NCBI RefSeq assembly: GCF_001571385.1
Contig: NZ_BCNW01000001.1
Span: 1,984,001-2,048,000, forward strand
Reading direction: 5' to 3'
DNA: 64,000 nucleotides
Origin: Methanofollis ethanolicus
GTDB lineage: Archaea; Halobacteriota; Methanomicrobia; Methanomicrobiales; Methanofollaceae
Within the stretch, counting starts at the first letter, position 1, and each line of letters opens with the position of its first letter. Both the position numbers and the translations under genes were made by a program. Positions 50,209-61,091 of the stretch are shown here, one piece after another. The notes beneath the pieces were generated by a model. It saw only the letters and a program-made list of their open reading frames with translations. It made no database searches and was not told the origin of the DNA.

Positions 50209-50442
50209 CCCGCTCGCTCGAGGACGCTCTCTCCGGTTGGCCCGGAGAATGTGCCATCTTTGCTGTGTCCGAAAGAGAGGCCGCACTATCATACGGGGCC
50301 GGGAACGATACAACCGACAGGTTAGTATCCGGGAGACAATGTTTTTTTTGAAGTGACGAGCCGATTCATCATATCCTATTTACGAAATAAATAAATACAA
50401 ACACCTTAGAGTCTCGTATGCACACCCCCAAGGTGATTTGTT

Positions 50443-51102
50443 ATGGATTACGGTTCTATGCTTGGAAACTCCTTCGAGTATGCGAAGGAAGCGGTCTGGG
50501 GAAAATGGATGAAGTGGATCTTCCTCGTCATCTCCACCATCATCTTCCCCCTCCTCTACGGCTATGTGATGGAGATCTATCGGGGCAAGACCCCGGCACC
50601 CGAATTCGAAGACTGGGTCAAACTCTTCATCGACGGTATCAAACTCCTCATCGTCGGGATCATCTACAGCATCCCCGCGCTTATCGTCATGGCGATCTTC
50701 CTCGGCGGTTCCTTCGCCCTCATGGCAAGCGGATCTGACGCTGCGGTTGCTGCCGGAGCCGGCGGGATGCTCCTCGGGATGCTCATCACGTTCGTGGTCG
50801 CCTTCATCATCGGCCTGATCGCCGCCTTCGGCGTCATCAGGTTCGCACGGACGGACAGTTTCGGTGAGGCCTTCAACATCTCGGCGATCCTGGCGCACAT
50901 CGGTGCGGTCGGCTGGGGCAGTTACATCATCGCCCTGATCGTCCTCTGGGTGGCGGTCATCGTGATCGGCGTGGTCCTCGGCATCCTCATGATGATCCCG
51001 ATCATCGGCTGGCTCATCGCCATCTTCATCGAACCGGTGCTCGCGATCTTCGTGGCCCGGTACATGACCCACATCTACGAGAGCGCGGCGGCCCCCGCCT
51101 GA
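50443..51102 (+). CDS. DUF4013 membrane protein
   Basis: The 219-aa product starts MDYGSMLGNSFEYAKEAVWG, the standard opening of DUF4013 proteins. It has about five membrane segments (ISTIIFPLLYGYVM, LLIVGIIYSIPALIVMAIFL, and others). The family is common in methanogens and unassigned. The gene is monocistronic with an AT-rich promoter region (AATAAATAAATAC near 50387-50399). It is followed by a T-rich stop signal. Confidence 0.82.
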   Translation: MDYGSMLGNSFEYAKEAVWGKWMKWIFLVISTIIFPLLYGYVMEIYRGKTPAPEFEDWVKLFIDGIKLLIVGIIYSIPALIVMAIFLGGSFALMASGSDAAVAAGAGGMLLGMLITFVVAFIIGLIAAFGVIRFARTDSFGEAFNISAILAHIGAVGWGSYIIALIVLWVAVIVIGVVLGILMMIPIIGWLIAIFIEPVLAIFVARYMTHIYESAAAPA

Positions 51103-51118
51103 AACTCCCTTTCTCCCC

Positions 51119-51130
51119 TTTTTTCTTTTC
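51119..51130 (+). terminator. T-rich terminator after the DUF4013 gene
   Basis: TTTTTTCTTTTC starts 17 nt after the stop codon, consistent with archaeal termination. Confidence 0.5.
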
Positions 51131-51611
51131 CGAACCCGTTCTGAATTGAAACATCGCATGATTCCCCATACCGTTTACCGGGGGACTCTAGAACAGGGAT
51201 TATCATGAAAATCACCGGGGTAGTTTCAAAAAACCGCCAGAAACTTCTTATCATGCCTGATTCTACAAAACCAGGCCCCGGAGAAATCCCCCTGACCCTA
51301 TCCCTGTGGCACCCGCATGTCAGAGCGTGAGGGGGTGGCCCCGCGGGAGACGGTACGGGCCAGATACGCCCGTATCGACCTCCGATTGAGGGATCCCACC
51401 CCATATTCAGGGCCATATCGGGGAGATCCGGCGATCCGGGCATACCGGGGGCTGTGGGCAGAACAGAATGAAATCCGACAGGACTCAACGCCCCCAGGCC
51501 GCCGGTATGATTGCAGGTAATGTCCTCCTTCTCCAGGCTCCCCCTGGTGCCGGGGAGGGGGAGAGAGAGGGCCTGGAAAATGTCCCGATCGGGCTCTGGA
51601 GATCAGAAAAG
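51131..51611. repeat. Intergenic gap with a solo MITE-type end
   Basis: CTGATTCTACAAAACC (51257-51272) is the reverse complement of the left-end type GGTTTTGTAGAA seen in element B. The rest is GC-rich, with CCGGGCATACCGGG and other short palindromes, but no matching second end. It may be an eroded element. No credible gene is seen. Confidence 0.4.
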
Positions 51612-51623
51612 CCAAAATATAAA
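51612..51623 (+). promoter_or_regulatory. TATA box of the cimA-ilvBN operon
   Basis: AAATATAAATAT lies about 42-53 nt before the GTG at 51665, leaving a leader of about 15-25 nt. Confidence 0.5.
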
Positions 51624-51664
51624 TATCGTCGTCGTTCCATACTGGCCCATGGCAAGCACCATGA

Positions 51665-53152
51665 GTGATTGTTTTATTGGCCGCTAAATGCCGCTTTTTT
51701 GATACCACCTTACGGGACGGCGAACAGACGCCGGGCGTCTCGCTGAAACCCGCGCAGAAACTTTCGATCGCAACCATGCTCGCAGAGATCGGCATCGACA
51801 CCGTCGAGGCCGGTTCAGCCGCCGCATCGGAGGGGGAGAGGGAGGCGATCCGGCTGATCGCGGGTGCCGGACTCTCCGCCGAGGTCGCGACCTTTGTCCG
51901 CGCCCTGCAGTTGGACATCGACTATGCTGCGGAGTGCGGCGTCGACTGCGTCCACCTGGTCGTGCCGGCAAGCGACCTCCATATCAGGGCGAAGATGCGA
52001 AAGACCCGCGAGGAGGTCTGCACGATGGCATGGGACGCCGTGGAATACGCAAAGGAGCGGGGCCTCGTCGTCGAACTCTCCGGGGAGGACGCCTCCCGCG
52101 CCGACCCGGCCTTCCTCGCCCACCTCTTCAGGGGCGGCGTGGAGCGCGGCGCCGACCGCCTCTGCTTCTGCGACACCGTCGGGATCATGACGCCGGAGAA
52201 GATCGCGGAGGTGGTCCCGGGCCTCCTCTTCGCGCCCCTGAGCATCCACTGCCACGACGACCTCGGCTTCGCCCTCGCAAACACCTTCGCCGCCCTGAAG
52301 GCCGGGGCGTCGGCCGCGCATGTCACCGTGAACGGCCTTGGCGAACGCGCCGGGAACACCCCTCTCGAAGAACTCGTGATGGCCATGGAGGTGCTGTACG
52401 GCACGAAGACAGGGATCAGGACAGAAGGGCTCTACCACCTCGCGACCGAGGTCTCGAAGATGACAGGCGTGCCCCTGCCCGTGAACAAGGCGATCGTCGG
52501 CGAGATGGCCTTCACCCACGAGAGCGGGATCCACGCCCACGGCGTGCTCCGCGAGGCGAGCACCTACGAACCGATCGGCCCGGAACGCGTCGGCCGGACG
52601 CGGCGGATCCTCCTTGGCAAACACTCGGGATCGGCCTCGGTCAGGGCCGCCCTCAAGGAACTCGGCTATGCCTGCGACGAGGTGCAGCTCGCGGAGATCG
52701 TCGCCAGAGTTAAAAGCCTCGGAGACGAAGGTCGAAGGATCACCGATGCGGACCTGATGGCCATCGCCGACTCGGTGCTCAACCTCGTGCGCGAGCCGGT
52801 GATCCGGCTCAGACAGGTGACGGTCGTCTCGGGGAGCAATGTTGTCCCCACCGCATCGGTCACGGTCACCGTCAACGGGGAAGAGGTGACCTGCGCCGCT
52901 ACCGGCAACGGCCCGGTGGACGCCGCGGTCGAGGCCCTGCGCCGGTCCATCACCGGCCTTGGCGAGATCAGGCTCGAAGACTACCGGGTGGACGCGATCA
53001 GCGGGGGGACAGACGCTCTCGTCGATGTCACCGTCTGCCTGAGCAGGGACGGGCGCATGCTCACCTCGCGGGGGGCGCGGACCGACATCATCATGGGAAG
53101 CGTCGAGGCGATGGTTGCCGGGATGAACAGACTTCTCGAGGAGCAAAGATGA
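51665..53152 (+). CDS. cimA: (R)-citramalate synthase
   Basis: The 495-aa product is a DRE-TIM aldolase: [20 protein letters not shown] with the catalytic Arg-Asp, [20 protein letters not shown] with metal-binding His, and [14 protein letters not shown]. It also has a C-terminal LeuA-type regulatory domain ([19 protein letters not shown]). [15 protein letters not shown] and [12 protein letters not shown] favour the methanogen citramalate synthase over isopropylmalate or homocitrate synthases. It joins pyruvate and acetyl-CoA to open the threonine-independent isoleucine route. The next two genes, acetolactate synthase subunits, continue that pathway. The start is uncertain: GTG at 51665 or a TTG four codons later. 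Confidence 0.85.
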   Translation: MIVLLAAKCRFFDTTLRDGEQTPGVSLKPAQKLSIATMLAEIGIDTVEAGSAAASEGEREAIRLIAGAGLSAEVATFVRALQLDIDYAAECGVDCVHLVVPASDLHIRAKMRKTREEVCTMAWDAVEYAKERGLVVELSGEDASRADPAFLAHLFRGGVERGADRLCFCDTVGIMTPEKIAEVVPGLLFAPLSIHCHDDLGFALANTFAALKAGASAAHVTVNGLGERAGNTPLEELVMAMEVLYGTKTGIRTEGLYHLATEVSKMTGVPLPVNKAIVGEMAFTHESGIHAHGVLREASTYEPIGPERVGRTRRILLGKHSGSASVRAALKELGYACDEVQLAEIVARVKSLGDEGRRITDADLMAIADSVLNLVREPVIRLRQVTVVSGSNVVPTASVTVTVNGEEVTCAATGNGPVDAAVEALRRSITGLGEIRLEDYRVDAISGGTDALVDVTVCLSRDGRMLTSRGARTDIIMGSVEAMVAGMNRLLEEQR

Positions 53153-54819
53153 AGACAGGAGCAAAACTGCTGGTTGAAAGCCTGCAGCGCGAGGGGGTCG
53201 AGACGATCTTCGGCTACCCCGGCGGGGCAGTCCTGCCGATCTACGACGAACTCTATGACGCACCTATCAGGCACATCCTGGTACGCCACGAGCAGGCGGC
53301 GGCCCACGCGGCCGACGGCTATGCCCGCGCGTCCGGGCGCGTAGGGGTATGTCTTGCCACCTCGGGACCGGGCGCCTGCAACCTTGTCACCGGCATCGCC
53401 ACCGCCTACATGGACTCGGTGCCCCTTGTCGCCATCACCGGCCAGGTCCCGACCTTCATGCTCGGGAACGACGCCTTCCAGGAGTCTGACATCACCGGGA
53501 TCACAATGCCGGTCACGAAGCACAGTTACCTCGTCAAGAGGGCCGCCGACCTCGGGCAGGTGGTGAAGGACGCGTTCTATATCGCGGGCACCGGACGGCA
53601 GGGCCCTGTCCTGGTCGACATCCCGAAGGACGTGATGACCGCCCAGATCGACATTGAGCTGCCGATCGGCCGGGCAAAACTGCGGGGCTACCAGCCGACC
53701 TATGAGGGCCACGCCCTCCAGATCGAGAAGGCGGTCGCCCTCATCGGCGAGGCCGAGAGGCCCCTCCTGTACGTGGGCGGGGGCGTGATCGCCTCGGGGG
53801 CGTCTGAGGAGGTTCTGAGACTCGCCGAACTGATGCTCATCCCTGTCGCGACGACCCTGATGGGCCTCGGCGCCGTCCCCTGCGACCACCCCCTCAACCT
53901 CGGCATGATAGGGATGCACGGGACGGAGGCGGCGAACTACGCGGTCACCGAGTGCGACCTGCTCATCGCCGTCGGTGTCCGTTTCGACGACCGGGTCACG
54001 GGGAAGATCGACGCCTTCGCTCCCAATGCCCGCATCATCCACATCGACATCGACCCGGCCGAGATCGGGAAGAACAAACCGGTGGATGTCCCGATCGTCG
54101 GGGACGCCGGAAAAGTGCTCCAGAGCATCATCAGGCGGTTGGCCCGGACGGAGGGGCGGGAGATGTGGCTCGCCCGCGTCGGCCACTGGAAGGAGAAACA
54201 GACGGTGAAGGACGGGGAAGATGGCCTTTCCCCGGCCTATATCATCGGGGAGATGAGCGACCTCCTTGGCGACCGCGGCATCGTCGTCTCCGAGGTGGGG
54301 CAGAACCAGATGTGGGCGGCCCAGCACTACTGCTTCAGGCGGCCGCGGACCTGGATCTCCTCGGGAGGGCTCGGGACGATGGGCTACGGCTTTCCGGCGG
54401 CGATCGGGGCGCACTTCGCCAGGCCCGACGAGACGGTCGTCGACGTGGCCGGGGACGGGAGTTTCCAGATGAACATCCAGGAACTCGGCACCGTCGTCCA
54501 GTATAATGTGCCGGTGAAGGTGGTCGTCCTGAACAACATGTACCTCGGCATGGTGCGGCAGTGGCAGGAACTCTTCTACGACCGCCGGTACTCGTACACC
54601 GAACTCCCGGCCGTGGACTTCGTCGGCATCGCTCGCGCCTACGGCGTCGACGGGATCAGGGTCGAGGAGAAGGAGGACGTCAGGCCGGCACTCGAGGCGG
54701 CCTTTGCCACCGCTGGTCCCTTCGTGCTCGACTTCAGGATCGAGAGGGAGGCGAACGTCTTCCCTATGGTCCCGGCCGGGGCGGCGATCAACGAGATGAT
54801 CGGGAGGAGGCAGAGATGA
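53149..54819 (+). CDS. ilvB: Acetolactate synthase, large subunit
   Basis: The 556-aa product has the thiamine-diphosphate enzyme layout. [19 protein letters not shown] and [20 protein letters not shown] carry the catalytic Glu. [20 protein letters not shown] and the ThDP/Mg site [12 protein letters not shown] are also clear. It makes 2-acetolactate or 2-aceto-2-hydroxybutyrate for valine, leucine and isoleucine. The start codon overlaps the cimA stop codon (ATGA) and its own stop overlaps ilvN, so the three proteins are made together. Confidence 0.95.
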   Translation: MKTGAKLLVESLQREGVETIFGYPGGAVLPIYDELYDAPIRHILVRHEQAAAHAADGYARASGRVGVCLATSGPGACNLVTGIATAYMDSVPLVAITGQVPTFMLGNDAFQESDITGITMPVTKHSYLVKRAADLGQVVKDAFYIAGTGRQGPVLVDIPKDVMTAQIDIELPIGRAKLRGYQPTYEGHALQIEKAVALIGEAERPLLYVGGGVIASGASEEVLRLAELMLIPVATTLMGLGAVPCDHPLNLGMIGMHGTEAANYAVTECDLLIAVGVRFDDRVTGKIDAFAPNARIIHIDIDPAEIGKNKPVDVPIVGDAGKVLQSIIRRLARTEGREMWLARVGHWKEKQTVKDGEDGLSPAYIIGEMSDLLGDRGIVVSEVGQNQMWAAQHYCFRRPRTWISSGGLGTMGYGFPAAIGAHFARPDETVVDVAGDGSFQMNIQELGTVVQYNVPVKVVVLNNMYLGMVRQWQELFYDRRYSYTELPAVDFVGIARAYGVDGIRVEEKEDVRPALEAAFATAGPFVLDFRIEREANVFPMVPAGAAINEMIGRRQR

Positions 54820-55319
54820 AGTTCCACACCCTCCACGTCCTCGTCGAGAACAGGGCGGGCGTCCTCTCCCGGATCGCCGGACTCTTCTCCAGGCGGGGAT
54901 TCAACATCGAGAGTCTCGCCGTCGGAACCTGCGAGGAGGCCGGGATGAGCAGGATGACCATTGTCGTCCTGGGGGACGACGCCCAGATCGAGCAGGTCAA
55001 GAAACAGTTGAACAAGCTCATCGACGTGATCAAGGTCTCCGACATCACCGAGCAGAGCACGGTCGCCCGCGAACTCGCCCTGATCAAGGTGGCGGCCGAG
55101 CCCGGCGAGACCAGGGCCGAGGTGATGCAGGTCGCAAACATCTTCAGGGCCCAGATCATCGACGTCGGCGCGAAGACGGTCATCCTCGAGGTCACCGGCG
55201 ACTCGGAGAAAATCGACGCCCTCGAAACCCTTCTGCGGCAGTACGGGATCAAGGAGTTCGTGCGGACCGGGAAGATCGCCCTCCTCCGGGGGCAGAAGGC
55301 GATCAGGAGTATGAAGTAG
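54816..55319 (+). CDS. ilvN: Acetolactate synthase, small (regulatory) subunit
   Basis: The 167-aa product starts with an ACT domain ([20 protein letters not shown] and [16 protein letters not shown]) that binds valine for feedback inhibition. The ALS_ss_C domain follows ([18 protein letters not shown], then [16 protein letters not shown]). It regulates and stabilises IlvB. It ends the operon; a T-run lies at about 55366-55372. Confidence 0.95.
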   Translation: MKFHTLHVLVENRAGVLSRIAGLFSRRGFNIESLAVGTCEEAGMSRMTIVVLGDDAQIEQVKKQLNKLIDVIKVSDITEQSTVARELALIKVAAEPGETRAEVMQVANIFRAQIIDVGAKTVILEVTGDSEKIDALETLLRQYGIKEFVRTGKIALLRGQKAIRSMK

Positions 55320-55914
55320 GGGTTCTGGAGGGGGGGTACTCTTCTTCCCCCGGGATATCTCTGTTCTTTTTTACCGGAACTGATCCAGAGGTGGGATGAC
55401 CGGATAAATTCGAGAAAATTTTTGCAGAACATGTGTTCTGGAGTACCTGTGCTTGGGGACTACGCCCCCAGACCCCCGCTCAAGATAGGGGCTGGGAAGA
55501 TAGAACAGGATAATCCAAAGGTAGGAATGCCGGTTATGCCCTTGTCCTGCACGGGGGGACCGGGAGTGGGGGCAATAGCGACCTTGAGAGAATCTTCGAT
55601 TTTCGAGCGGTAGTCCCCCGGCACAAGACAACGATTCACTGCCTTCCCCCCACGCACGTTGCAGGCATGTCGATAACCGGGAGTGAAGGTCTTCAACACC
55701 CCTCATCACAAAAAAACCGCCCCCCCTTCCAACCCCCATACTACGTATCCCCCGGATCGAAACGTCCTCCCCCGCGGATCTTCCCTCTCTCCCTCCTCCT
55801 GCGTGCGCCCGCCCCGTCCCACGCGAATAAGGTCTGATTTCCCGTATCACGGACAGCACCCCCGTCAGGCACCGATTGTGTTATATGTTAGCATGCCACA
55901 CGCTAGCACAGCAT
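55320..55914. repeat. Intergenic gap with degenerate MITE-family core (E)
   Basis: A CTTGGGGACTACGCCCCCAG core at 55453-55472, followed by ACCCCCGCTCAAGATAGG, matches the shared core of elements B and D. TTTTGCAGAACATG (55417-55430) resembles a worn left end. The rest includes a long C-rich run (55720-55830). No gene is seen before 55915. Confidence 0.45.
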
Positions 55915-56022
55915 ATGATCGGACTTCCTTTTGAGACTCTGGCACTCGTCGGAACAGCATTCATCTCAGTCACCGCCCTCCTCCTGGTCTGGGCCTTCCT
56001 CTTCAAAGAGGTAGGAGAATGA
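55915..56022 (+). CDS. Small symporter accessory protein
   Basis: The 35-aa product (MIGLPFETLALVGTAFISVT...) is a single hydrophobic helix with a short KEVGE tail. Its stop codon overlaps the start of the sodium:solute symporter (ATGA), so the two are co-translated. Small one-helix partners of SSS transporters are known in other families of the superfamily. I infer that it stabilises or regulates the symporter. Confidence 0.7.
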   Translation: MIGLPFETLALVGTAFISVTALLLVWAFLFKEVGE

Positions 56023-57521
56023 TCGAACCGATCACCGCGGGGATCATCGGGCTTTACTTTGTCGTCCTCCTGGCTATCGGAGCATGGGCATCGAAGAAGA
56101 TCCACAACACCGAGGACTACATCGTCGCTGGCAGGTCGCTCGGCTTCTGGGTCTTCACCATCCTGATGATCTCCTCGATCTGCTCGGGCATGACCCTCCT
56201 CGGCGTCAGCGGACTCGGGTTCACCACAGGGTGGCCGTCGATCTGGGAGCAACTCTTCGTCCCTCTTGCGGCGTCCTTCTGTATCATCGTCTTCGGGGTC
56301 AAACTCCACAGGATCGGGAAGCAGAACGGCTACCTGACGGTCGAGGACTACTTCGCCCACCGTTTCGAGAGCCCGAAAGCGATGCGGGGCCTCTCGGCCC
56401 TTGCCGGTATTATCGTCTCCCTCATCTACCTTGTCGGCCAGTACACCGCCATCTCGATCGTCCTGGTCTGGCTCTTCGGCCTGCCCCACTGGGAGGCGCT
56501 GATCATCTCCGGCGTTATCATCACGGCCTACACCGTCGTCGGCGGTCTGTACGCCGTCTCCTGGACAACGGTGATCCAGGGCGGCCTCCTGATCGTCGGC
56601 GTGATCGCCATCGCTCCTGTCCTGATCATGAAGGCCGGCGGGATGGCGCACATCAATGAAGTGATGGCCAGCGTCGACCCCGCCCTTGTCCAGCCGTACC
56701 TCACCGAAGGCATGACCTTCACGCCGGCGTTCCTCTTCTCCTTCGGGCTGATGCTCGTCGTGGGCCTCGCCTGCGCCCCGCACGTCATCAACAATGTCCT
56801 CGCCGCAAAGGAGGAGAGGTACTTCAAGTGGTCGCCCCTCATCGCCTTTGCCGTCTACGCGGTGGTCATGCTCCTCGTCAAGTTCGCAGGCTTTGCCGGG
56901 CGCGTCCTCGTCGAGGAGGGGCAGATCGCCCTGCCGGCCGTCCCGAACGCCCAGGACTACATCTTCATATCAGGGCTCGAATATGCCATGCCCAACATCT
57001 GGGTCTGGTCGTTCTTCGCCGTCATCGTGCTCGCGGCTGTGATGTCGACGACCGACCGCCTGATGCTCACCGTGGGCACGATGTTTGCCTGGGACATCTG
57101 GAAGAACCTCTTCAGGCCACAGGCGAGTGACCGCGAGACCCTCCTCGTTTCCCGGGTTGCGGTCGTGGTGGCGGCCGGCGGGACGCTCCTCCTCGCGGTC
57201 AACCCCCCCGAAATGCTCGCCTGGCTGATCTGGTCGGGTATCGGGATCATGCTCTCCACTTTCGCGGTGCCCCTCCTCGCCGGTCTGTACTGGCGGGGCG
57301 CGACTCGTGAAGGCGCCCTCGCCTCGATGGCGGCAGGTCTCGTCTCGGGCGGTGTGCTCGGTTACTGGTACTATGTGGTCGACAAACTCCCCGTCCACTT
57401 CAGCCTCTACGCCGTCGTCATCTCGGCGGTCGCCATGATCGTCGTCAGCCTCATGACCCGGAAGACCGATGCGAAGGTGCTGGACACCACCCTCACCGGT
57501 GGCTTCATCCAGCCCAGATAA
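56019..57521 (+). CDS. Sodium:solute symporter (SSS family), first copy
   Basis: The 500-aa product has 13 or so membrane segments. WASKKIHNTEDYIVAGRSLG, ISSICSGMTLLGVSGLGF and VGGLYAVSWTTVIQGGLLIV are SSS-family features around the sodium site. MSTTDRLMLTVGTMFAWDIW matches the PutP/PanF group. The substrate could be a carboxylate, an amino acid or pantothenate and is not determinable here. It pairs with the 35-aa protein upstream and is followed by a T-rich stop signal. Confidence 0.9.
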   Translation: MIEPITAGIIGLYFVVLLAIGAWASKKIHNTEDYIVAGRSLGFWVFTILMISSICSGMTLLGVSGLGFTTGWPSIWEQLFVPLAASFCIIVFGVKLHRIGKQNGYLTVEDYFAHRFESPKAMRGLSALAGIIVSLIYLVGQYTAISIVLVWLFGLPHWEALIISGVIITAYTVVGGLYAVSWTTVIQGGLLIVGVIAIAPVLIMKAGGMAHINEVMASVDPALVQPYLTEGMTFTPAFLFSFGLMLVVGLACAPHVINNVLAAKEERYFKWSPLIAFAVYAVVMLLVKFAGFAGRVLVEEGQIALPAVPNAQDYIFISGLEYAMPNIWVWSFFAVIVLAAVMSTTDRLMLTVGTMFAWDIWKNLFRPQASDRETLLVSRVAVVVAAGGTLLLAVNPPEMLAWLIWSGIGIMLSTFAVPLLAGLYWRGATREGALASMAAGLVSGGVLGYWYYVVDKLPVHFSLYAVVISAVAMIVVSLMTRKTDAKVLDTTLTGGFIQPR

Positions 57522-57524
57522 TAC

Positions 57525-57532
57525 TCTTTTTT
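57525..57532 (+). terminator. T-rich terminator after the symporter
   Basis: CTTTTTTC lies directly after the stop codon of the symporter gene. Confidence 0.45.
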
Positions 57533-57775
57533 CAGTTCCGGGGAACCGCTTGCCAGACGGTTCTCAAAAAATACCGCAGCCGTTTTTCCTGGCAACCCCC
57601 CTCTTCTCTCTACCAGGTCCGAAGATGGGCGCGGTCCATTCCAGAGCCCTATCCTGACAGGAGAAAAGACCGAAAAGATCAGGAGAAAGCCATCGGTCTT
57701 CAAAAGGTGGCTCCCGTCACAGGCAGACCGTAAAGATTCTACTATTTATGATTGGCATTCCCATAGAGAGATCAT

Positions 57776-58648
57776 ATGACAAGCCTCGCTGTGATCGGAA
57801 CCGGCAGAGTCGGTGGCGAAGTCGCATTTCTTGCCGCAGCGCAGGGGCTCGTCGACGACCTCATCCTCTGCGACGCCGTCAAGCCCCTCGAACGCGCGCA
57901 GGTCCTTGATATCGGACACGCCGCCTTCGACGTCTCTATCGGGACCGACCCCGCCCTCATCAGGGACGCGGACATCTGCGTGTTTACCGCAGGCAGTCCA
58001 AGGACCCCCGATGTCAGGACGCGGGCAGACCTCCTCTCCGCCAACCTCCCCGTTCTCGGTGACTGCTGCAGCCACCTCGGTTCCTTCGGCGGCGTGCTCA
58101 TCACCGTCACCAACCCCATGGACGTGAACAACTACTACCTCAGCCACTGCCTCGACCTCGAACCCTCCCGGTGCATCGGTTTCGGCGGGCAACTCGACAG
58201 CGCCCGCTTCGTGTACAGGCTGGCAGACGACGGCGTGCACGCCCCTGACGCCCTTGTCCTCGGCGAACACGGAGAACATCAGGTCCCGGTCTTCTCCCGC
58301 CTCGGCGTCCCTGTCCCCGAGGCACAGCGCGACGCGGTGCTCGCTCACCTCAGGGGAGCGAGCATGGAGGTGATCAGGGGGAAGGGCGGCACGGTCTTCG
58401 GACCCGCCGCGCATATCGTCAGGTTGGTCGAAGCGGCGCTCGGCAGACGGTCGGACGAGGTGATCCCGTGCTCGTGCATCGTCGACGGCGAATACGACCT
58501 CTCCGGCCTTTCCATAGGCCTCCCGGCCAGGATCGGCAGGGAAGGGATCAGGAAGGTCGTCGAATGGGACCTCGACTCATGGGAGAGGCAGAAACTCGAC
58601 GAAGCGGCATCATTCATCGGGAAACTCTGCGGGGATCTCCATGTCTGA
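57776..58648 (+). CDS. mdh: Malate/lactate dehydrogenase family protein
   Basis: The 290-aa product has the NAD(P) motif VIGTGRVGGEVAFLAAAQG, DICVFTAGSPRTPDVRTRADLL with the substrate Arg residues, VTNPMDVNNYYLSH, and the catalytic His in LGEHGEHQVPVFSRL. MDH is preferred over LDH in methanogens, where it supplies malate in the incomplete reductive citrate branch, but the substrate cannot be fixed by eye. The length is slightly short of the usual 310. It overlaps the DNA polymerase gene by 8 nt. Confidence 0.85.
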   Translation: MTSLAVIGTGRVGGEVAFLAAAQGLVDDLILCDAVKPLERAQVLDIGHAAFDVSIGTDPALIRDADICVFTAGSPRTPDVRTRADLLSANLPVLGDCCSHLGSFGGVLITVTNPMDVNNYYLSHCLDLEPSRCIGFGGQLDSARFVYRLADDGVHAPDALVLGEHGEHQVPVFSRLGVPVPEAQRDAVLAHLRGASMEVIRGKGGTVFGPAAHIVRLVEAALGRRSDEVIPCSCIVDGEYDLSGLSIGLPARIGREGIRKVVEWDLDSWERQKLDEAASFIGKLCGDLHV

Positions 58649-61091
58649 GAAACAGGCGACCCTCTTTGAGGGCGCACAGCCCGGCATCAGGATCGCGATC
58701 AACCAGGTGGAGTACACCGTCGCGGGCACCGGCCCGATCGTCCACATCTTCGGCCGCGAACCTGACGGCAGGGCCGTGCACCTCCAGGTGACAGGCGTGC
58801 GGCCGTACTTCTATGCGCCTGTCGACGAGGTCGCACAGATGGTGGCAGAAAAGACCCTCCCCTCTCAGGTCACCGCAGTGGACGGCCCCCTCTACCACTC
58901 GATCAAGGGCGAGGACCTGAAGCGCCTGTACACCTTCAGGCCGACAGACGTGCGCGACATCCGTGACCTCTACACGCACCACTTCGAGGCCGACATCCCC
59001 TTTGCGACGCGCTATATGATCGACGCCGGCCTCACCGGCGGGGCCGAGGCGCCCGCGGAGATCGCCGACCAGACCGAGGTCTCCCCCGCGGAGGTCGAAG
59101 CGCCGGCACGCCTCTGCTTCATCGATATCGAGTGCGAGGACGTGCGGGGCTTCCCCGAACCCGGACGGGACGCCATCATCTGCATCACCGCCTGGGACTC
59201 CTTTGACGACGAGTACTCCACCTTCCTGTACGCCTCGCCCGGCACCTCTCCCTCCTTTTCCGAGGAATGGACCGCAAAGAACGGGTGCCTCTGGAAGGGG
59301 AAGAGCAGGCACACCGTCTGCTCGTACGCCACCGAAGTGGAGATGCTCAAGGCCTTCGTCGCCTATATCAGGGAGAAAGACCCCGACATCCTCTCCGGCT
59401 GGAACTTCACCGACTTCGACTTCCCCTACATCACCGGCAGGATGCAGGCCCTCCGTCTCAACCCCGCCGATCTCTCCCGCCTCCCCGGCATGACCGAGAG
59501 GGCCGCGGTGCGTGGCCGGGCCCTCTTCGACCTCCTCACCGCCTACAAAAAACTCCAGCCCTCGCAGAAAGAGTCATACCGCCTCGACGCCGTCGCCGAG
59601 GATGAAGTCGGCGAGAGGAAGGTGCGCTACACCGGCACGGTCAGCGGCCTCTGGGCCGACGACCCGGAGAAACTCGTCGAGTACAACTGCACAGACGTCG
59701 AACTCTGCGTCCGGATCAACGAGAAGAACAACATCGTGGACTTCTACCGCATGATCGCACGCTACGTCGGCGTTCCCCTCGACCGCACCCTCAACTCCTC
59801 CAATGTCATCGACATCTACATCCTGAGAAAGGCGCACGGCAAGTTCGTCCTCCCGTCCAAGGGAAACGTCGTCGCCGACGAGTTCGAGGGCGCCACCGTC
59901 TTCGAACCCTCCCTCGGCGTGAAGGAGAACGTCGTCGTCCTCGACCTCAAGTCCCTGTACCCGATGGCGATGATGACCATCAACGCCTCGCCCGAGACCA
60001 AGGACCCGGCAGGCGAACTCACGGCGCCAAACGGCATCAGGTTCAGGAAGGAACCTGACGGCCTGACCCGGAGCATCCTTGCGGAGTTGATGGCCGAGCG
60101 CGACGCCCTGAAGAAGCGCCGAAACGAATACCCGTACGGCTCGCCCGGGTACACCCTCCTCGACCTCCAGCAGGGCGTGATCAAGGTGATCATGAACACC
60201 TACTACGGCGTCTCCGGTTACTCCCGGTTCAGGTTGTACGACCGGGAGATCGGCGCCGCGGTCACCTCGGTCGGCCGCGCGATCATCGGGCACACGCGGC
60301 AGGTGATCACCGGCATGGGCTACTCCGTGCTGTACGGGGACACAGACTCGTGCATGGTCGAACTTCCGAATGCACCTCTGGAGGAGACGATCGCGATGGC
60401 CCGCGCGATCGAGGCGCGCCTCAATGAGAGTTACTCGGTCTTTGCCCGGGAAACCCTCCATGCCGACCGTCACTACTTCTCCATCAAGTTCGAGAAGATC
60501 TATGCCCGTTTCTTCCAGGCAGGCAAGAAAAAGCGGTACGCAGGTCACCTGGTCTGGAAGGAGGGAGTCGAGGCCGACAAGATCGACATCGTCGGTTTCG
60601 AGATGAGGAGGAGCGATTCGCCCCAGATCACGCGCGAGGTGCAGGAGCAGGTCCTTTCCCTCATCCTGAAGGGGGCCCCGCTTTCCGAGGTGAAGGCCTT
60701 CCTCGGCAACGTGATCCGGACGTACCGCCGCGGCGGTTATTCCCTCGACGAGGCCGGGATCCCGGGCGGCATCGGGAAAGCGCTGGAAGATTACGAGACG
60801 AAAGACGCGCATATCAGGGGTGCGGTCTACTCGAACACCTATCTCGGCACCGACTTTAAGAGAGGGAGCAAGCCAAAGAGGATCTATATCAGGTCGGTGA
60901 CGGCGAAGTACCCCCAGACCGACGTGATGGACTTCGAGTACGCCGATCAGGTGCCGCCCGAGTTTGTGGTGGACTGGGAGACGATGCTCGAGAAGACGAT
61001 CAAGCAACCGATCGAACGGATCATCGAACCCCTGGGATGGACCTGGACGGACGTCGACCCTTCCAGGACAACCCTCTTCGACTTTGCGTGA
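58641..61091 (+). CDS. polB: Family B DNA polymerase
   Basis: The 816-aa product has the 3'-5' exonuclease motifs (CFIDIECEDVRGFP near residue 161; ILSGWNFTDFDFPYITGR; YNCTDVELCVRI). It also has the polymerase motifs VVLDLKSLYPMAMMTIN (motif A, near 436), KVIMNTYYGVSGYSRF (motif B) and VLYGDTDSCMVE (motif C, near 565). It is a replicative or repair polymerase of the archaeal PolB type with full proofreading residues and no intein. Its first codons overlap the end of the mdh gene, so translation may be coupled. Confidence 0.95.
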   Translation: MSEKQATLFEGAQPGIRIAINQVEYTVAGTGPIVHIFGREPDGRAVHLQVTGVRPYFYAPVDEVAQMVAEKTLPSQVTAVDGPLYHSIKGEDLKRLYTFRPTDVRDIRDLYTHHFEADIPFATRYMIDAGLTGGAEAPAEIADQTEVSPAEVEAPARLCFIDIECEDVRGFPEPGRDAIICITAWDSFDDEYSTFLYASPGTSPSFSEEWTAKNGCLWKGKSRHTVCSYATEVEMLKAFVAYIREKDPDILSGWNFTDFDFPYITGRMQALRLNPADLSRLPGMTERAAVRGRALFDLLTAYKKLQPSQKESYRLDAVAEDEVGERKVRYTGTVSGLWADDPEKLVEYNCTDVELCVRINEKNNIVDFYRMIARYVGVPLDRTLNSSNVIDIYILRKAHGKFVLPSKGNVVADEFEGATVFEPSLGVKENVVVLDLKSLYPMAMMTINASPETKDPAGELTAPNGIRFRKEPDGLTRSILAELMAERDALKKRRNEYPYGSPGYTLLDLQQGVIKVIMNTYYGVSGYSRFRLYDREIGAAVTSVGRAIIGHTRQVITGMGYSVLYGDTDSCMVELPNAPLEETIAMARAIEARLNESYSVFARETLHADRHYFSIKFEKIYARFFQAGKKKRYAGHLVWKEGVEADKIDIVGFEMRRSDSPQITREVQEQVLSLILKGAPLSEVKAFLGNVIRTYRRGGYSLDEAGIPGGIGKALEDYETKDAHIRGAVYSNTYLGTDFKRGSKPKRIYIRSVTAKYPQTDVMDFEYADQVPPEFVVDWETMLEKTIKQPIERIIEPLGWTWTDVDPSRTTLFDFA

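Noticed and set aside
51815-53263. Minus-strand open frame of 482 codons opposite cimA
   Set aside because: Shadow of the GC-rich cimA gene; composition is unnatural and no motif is present.
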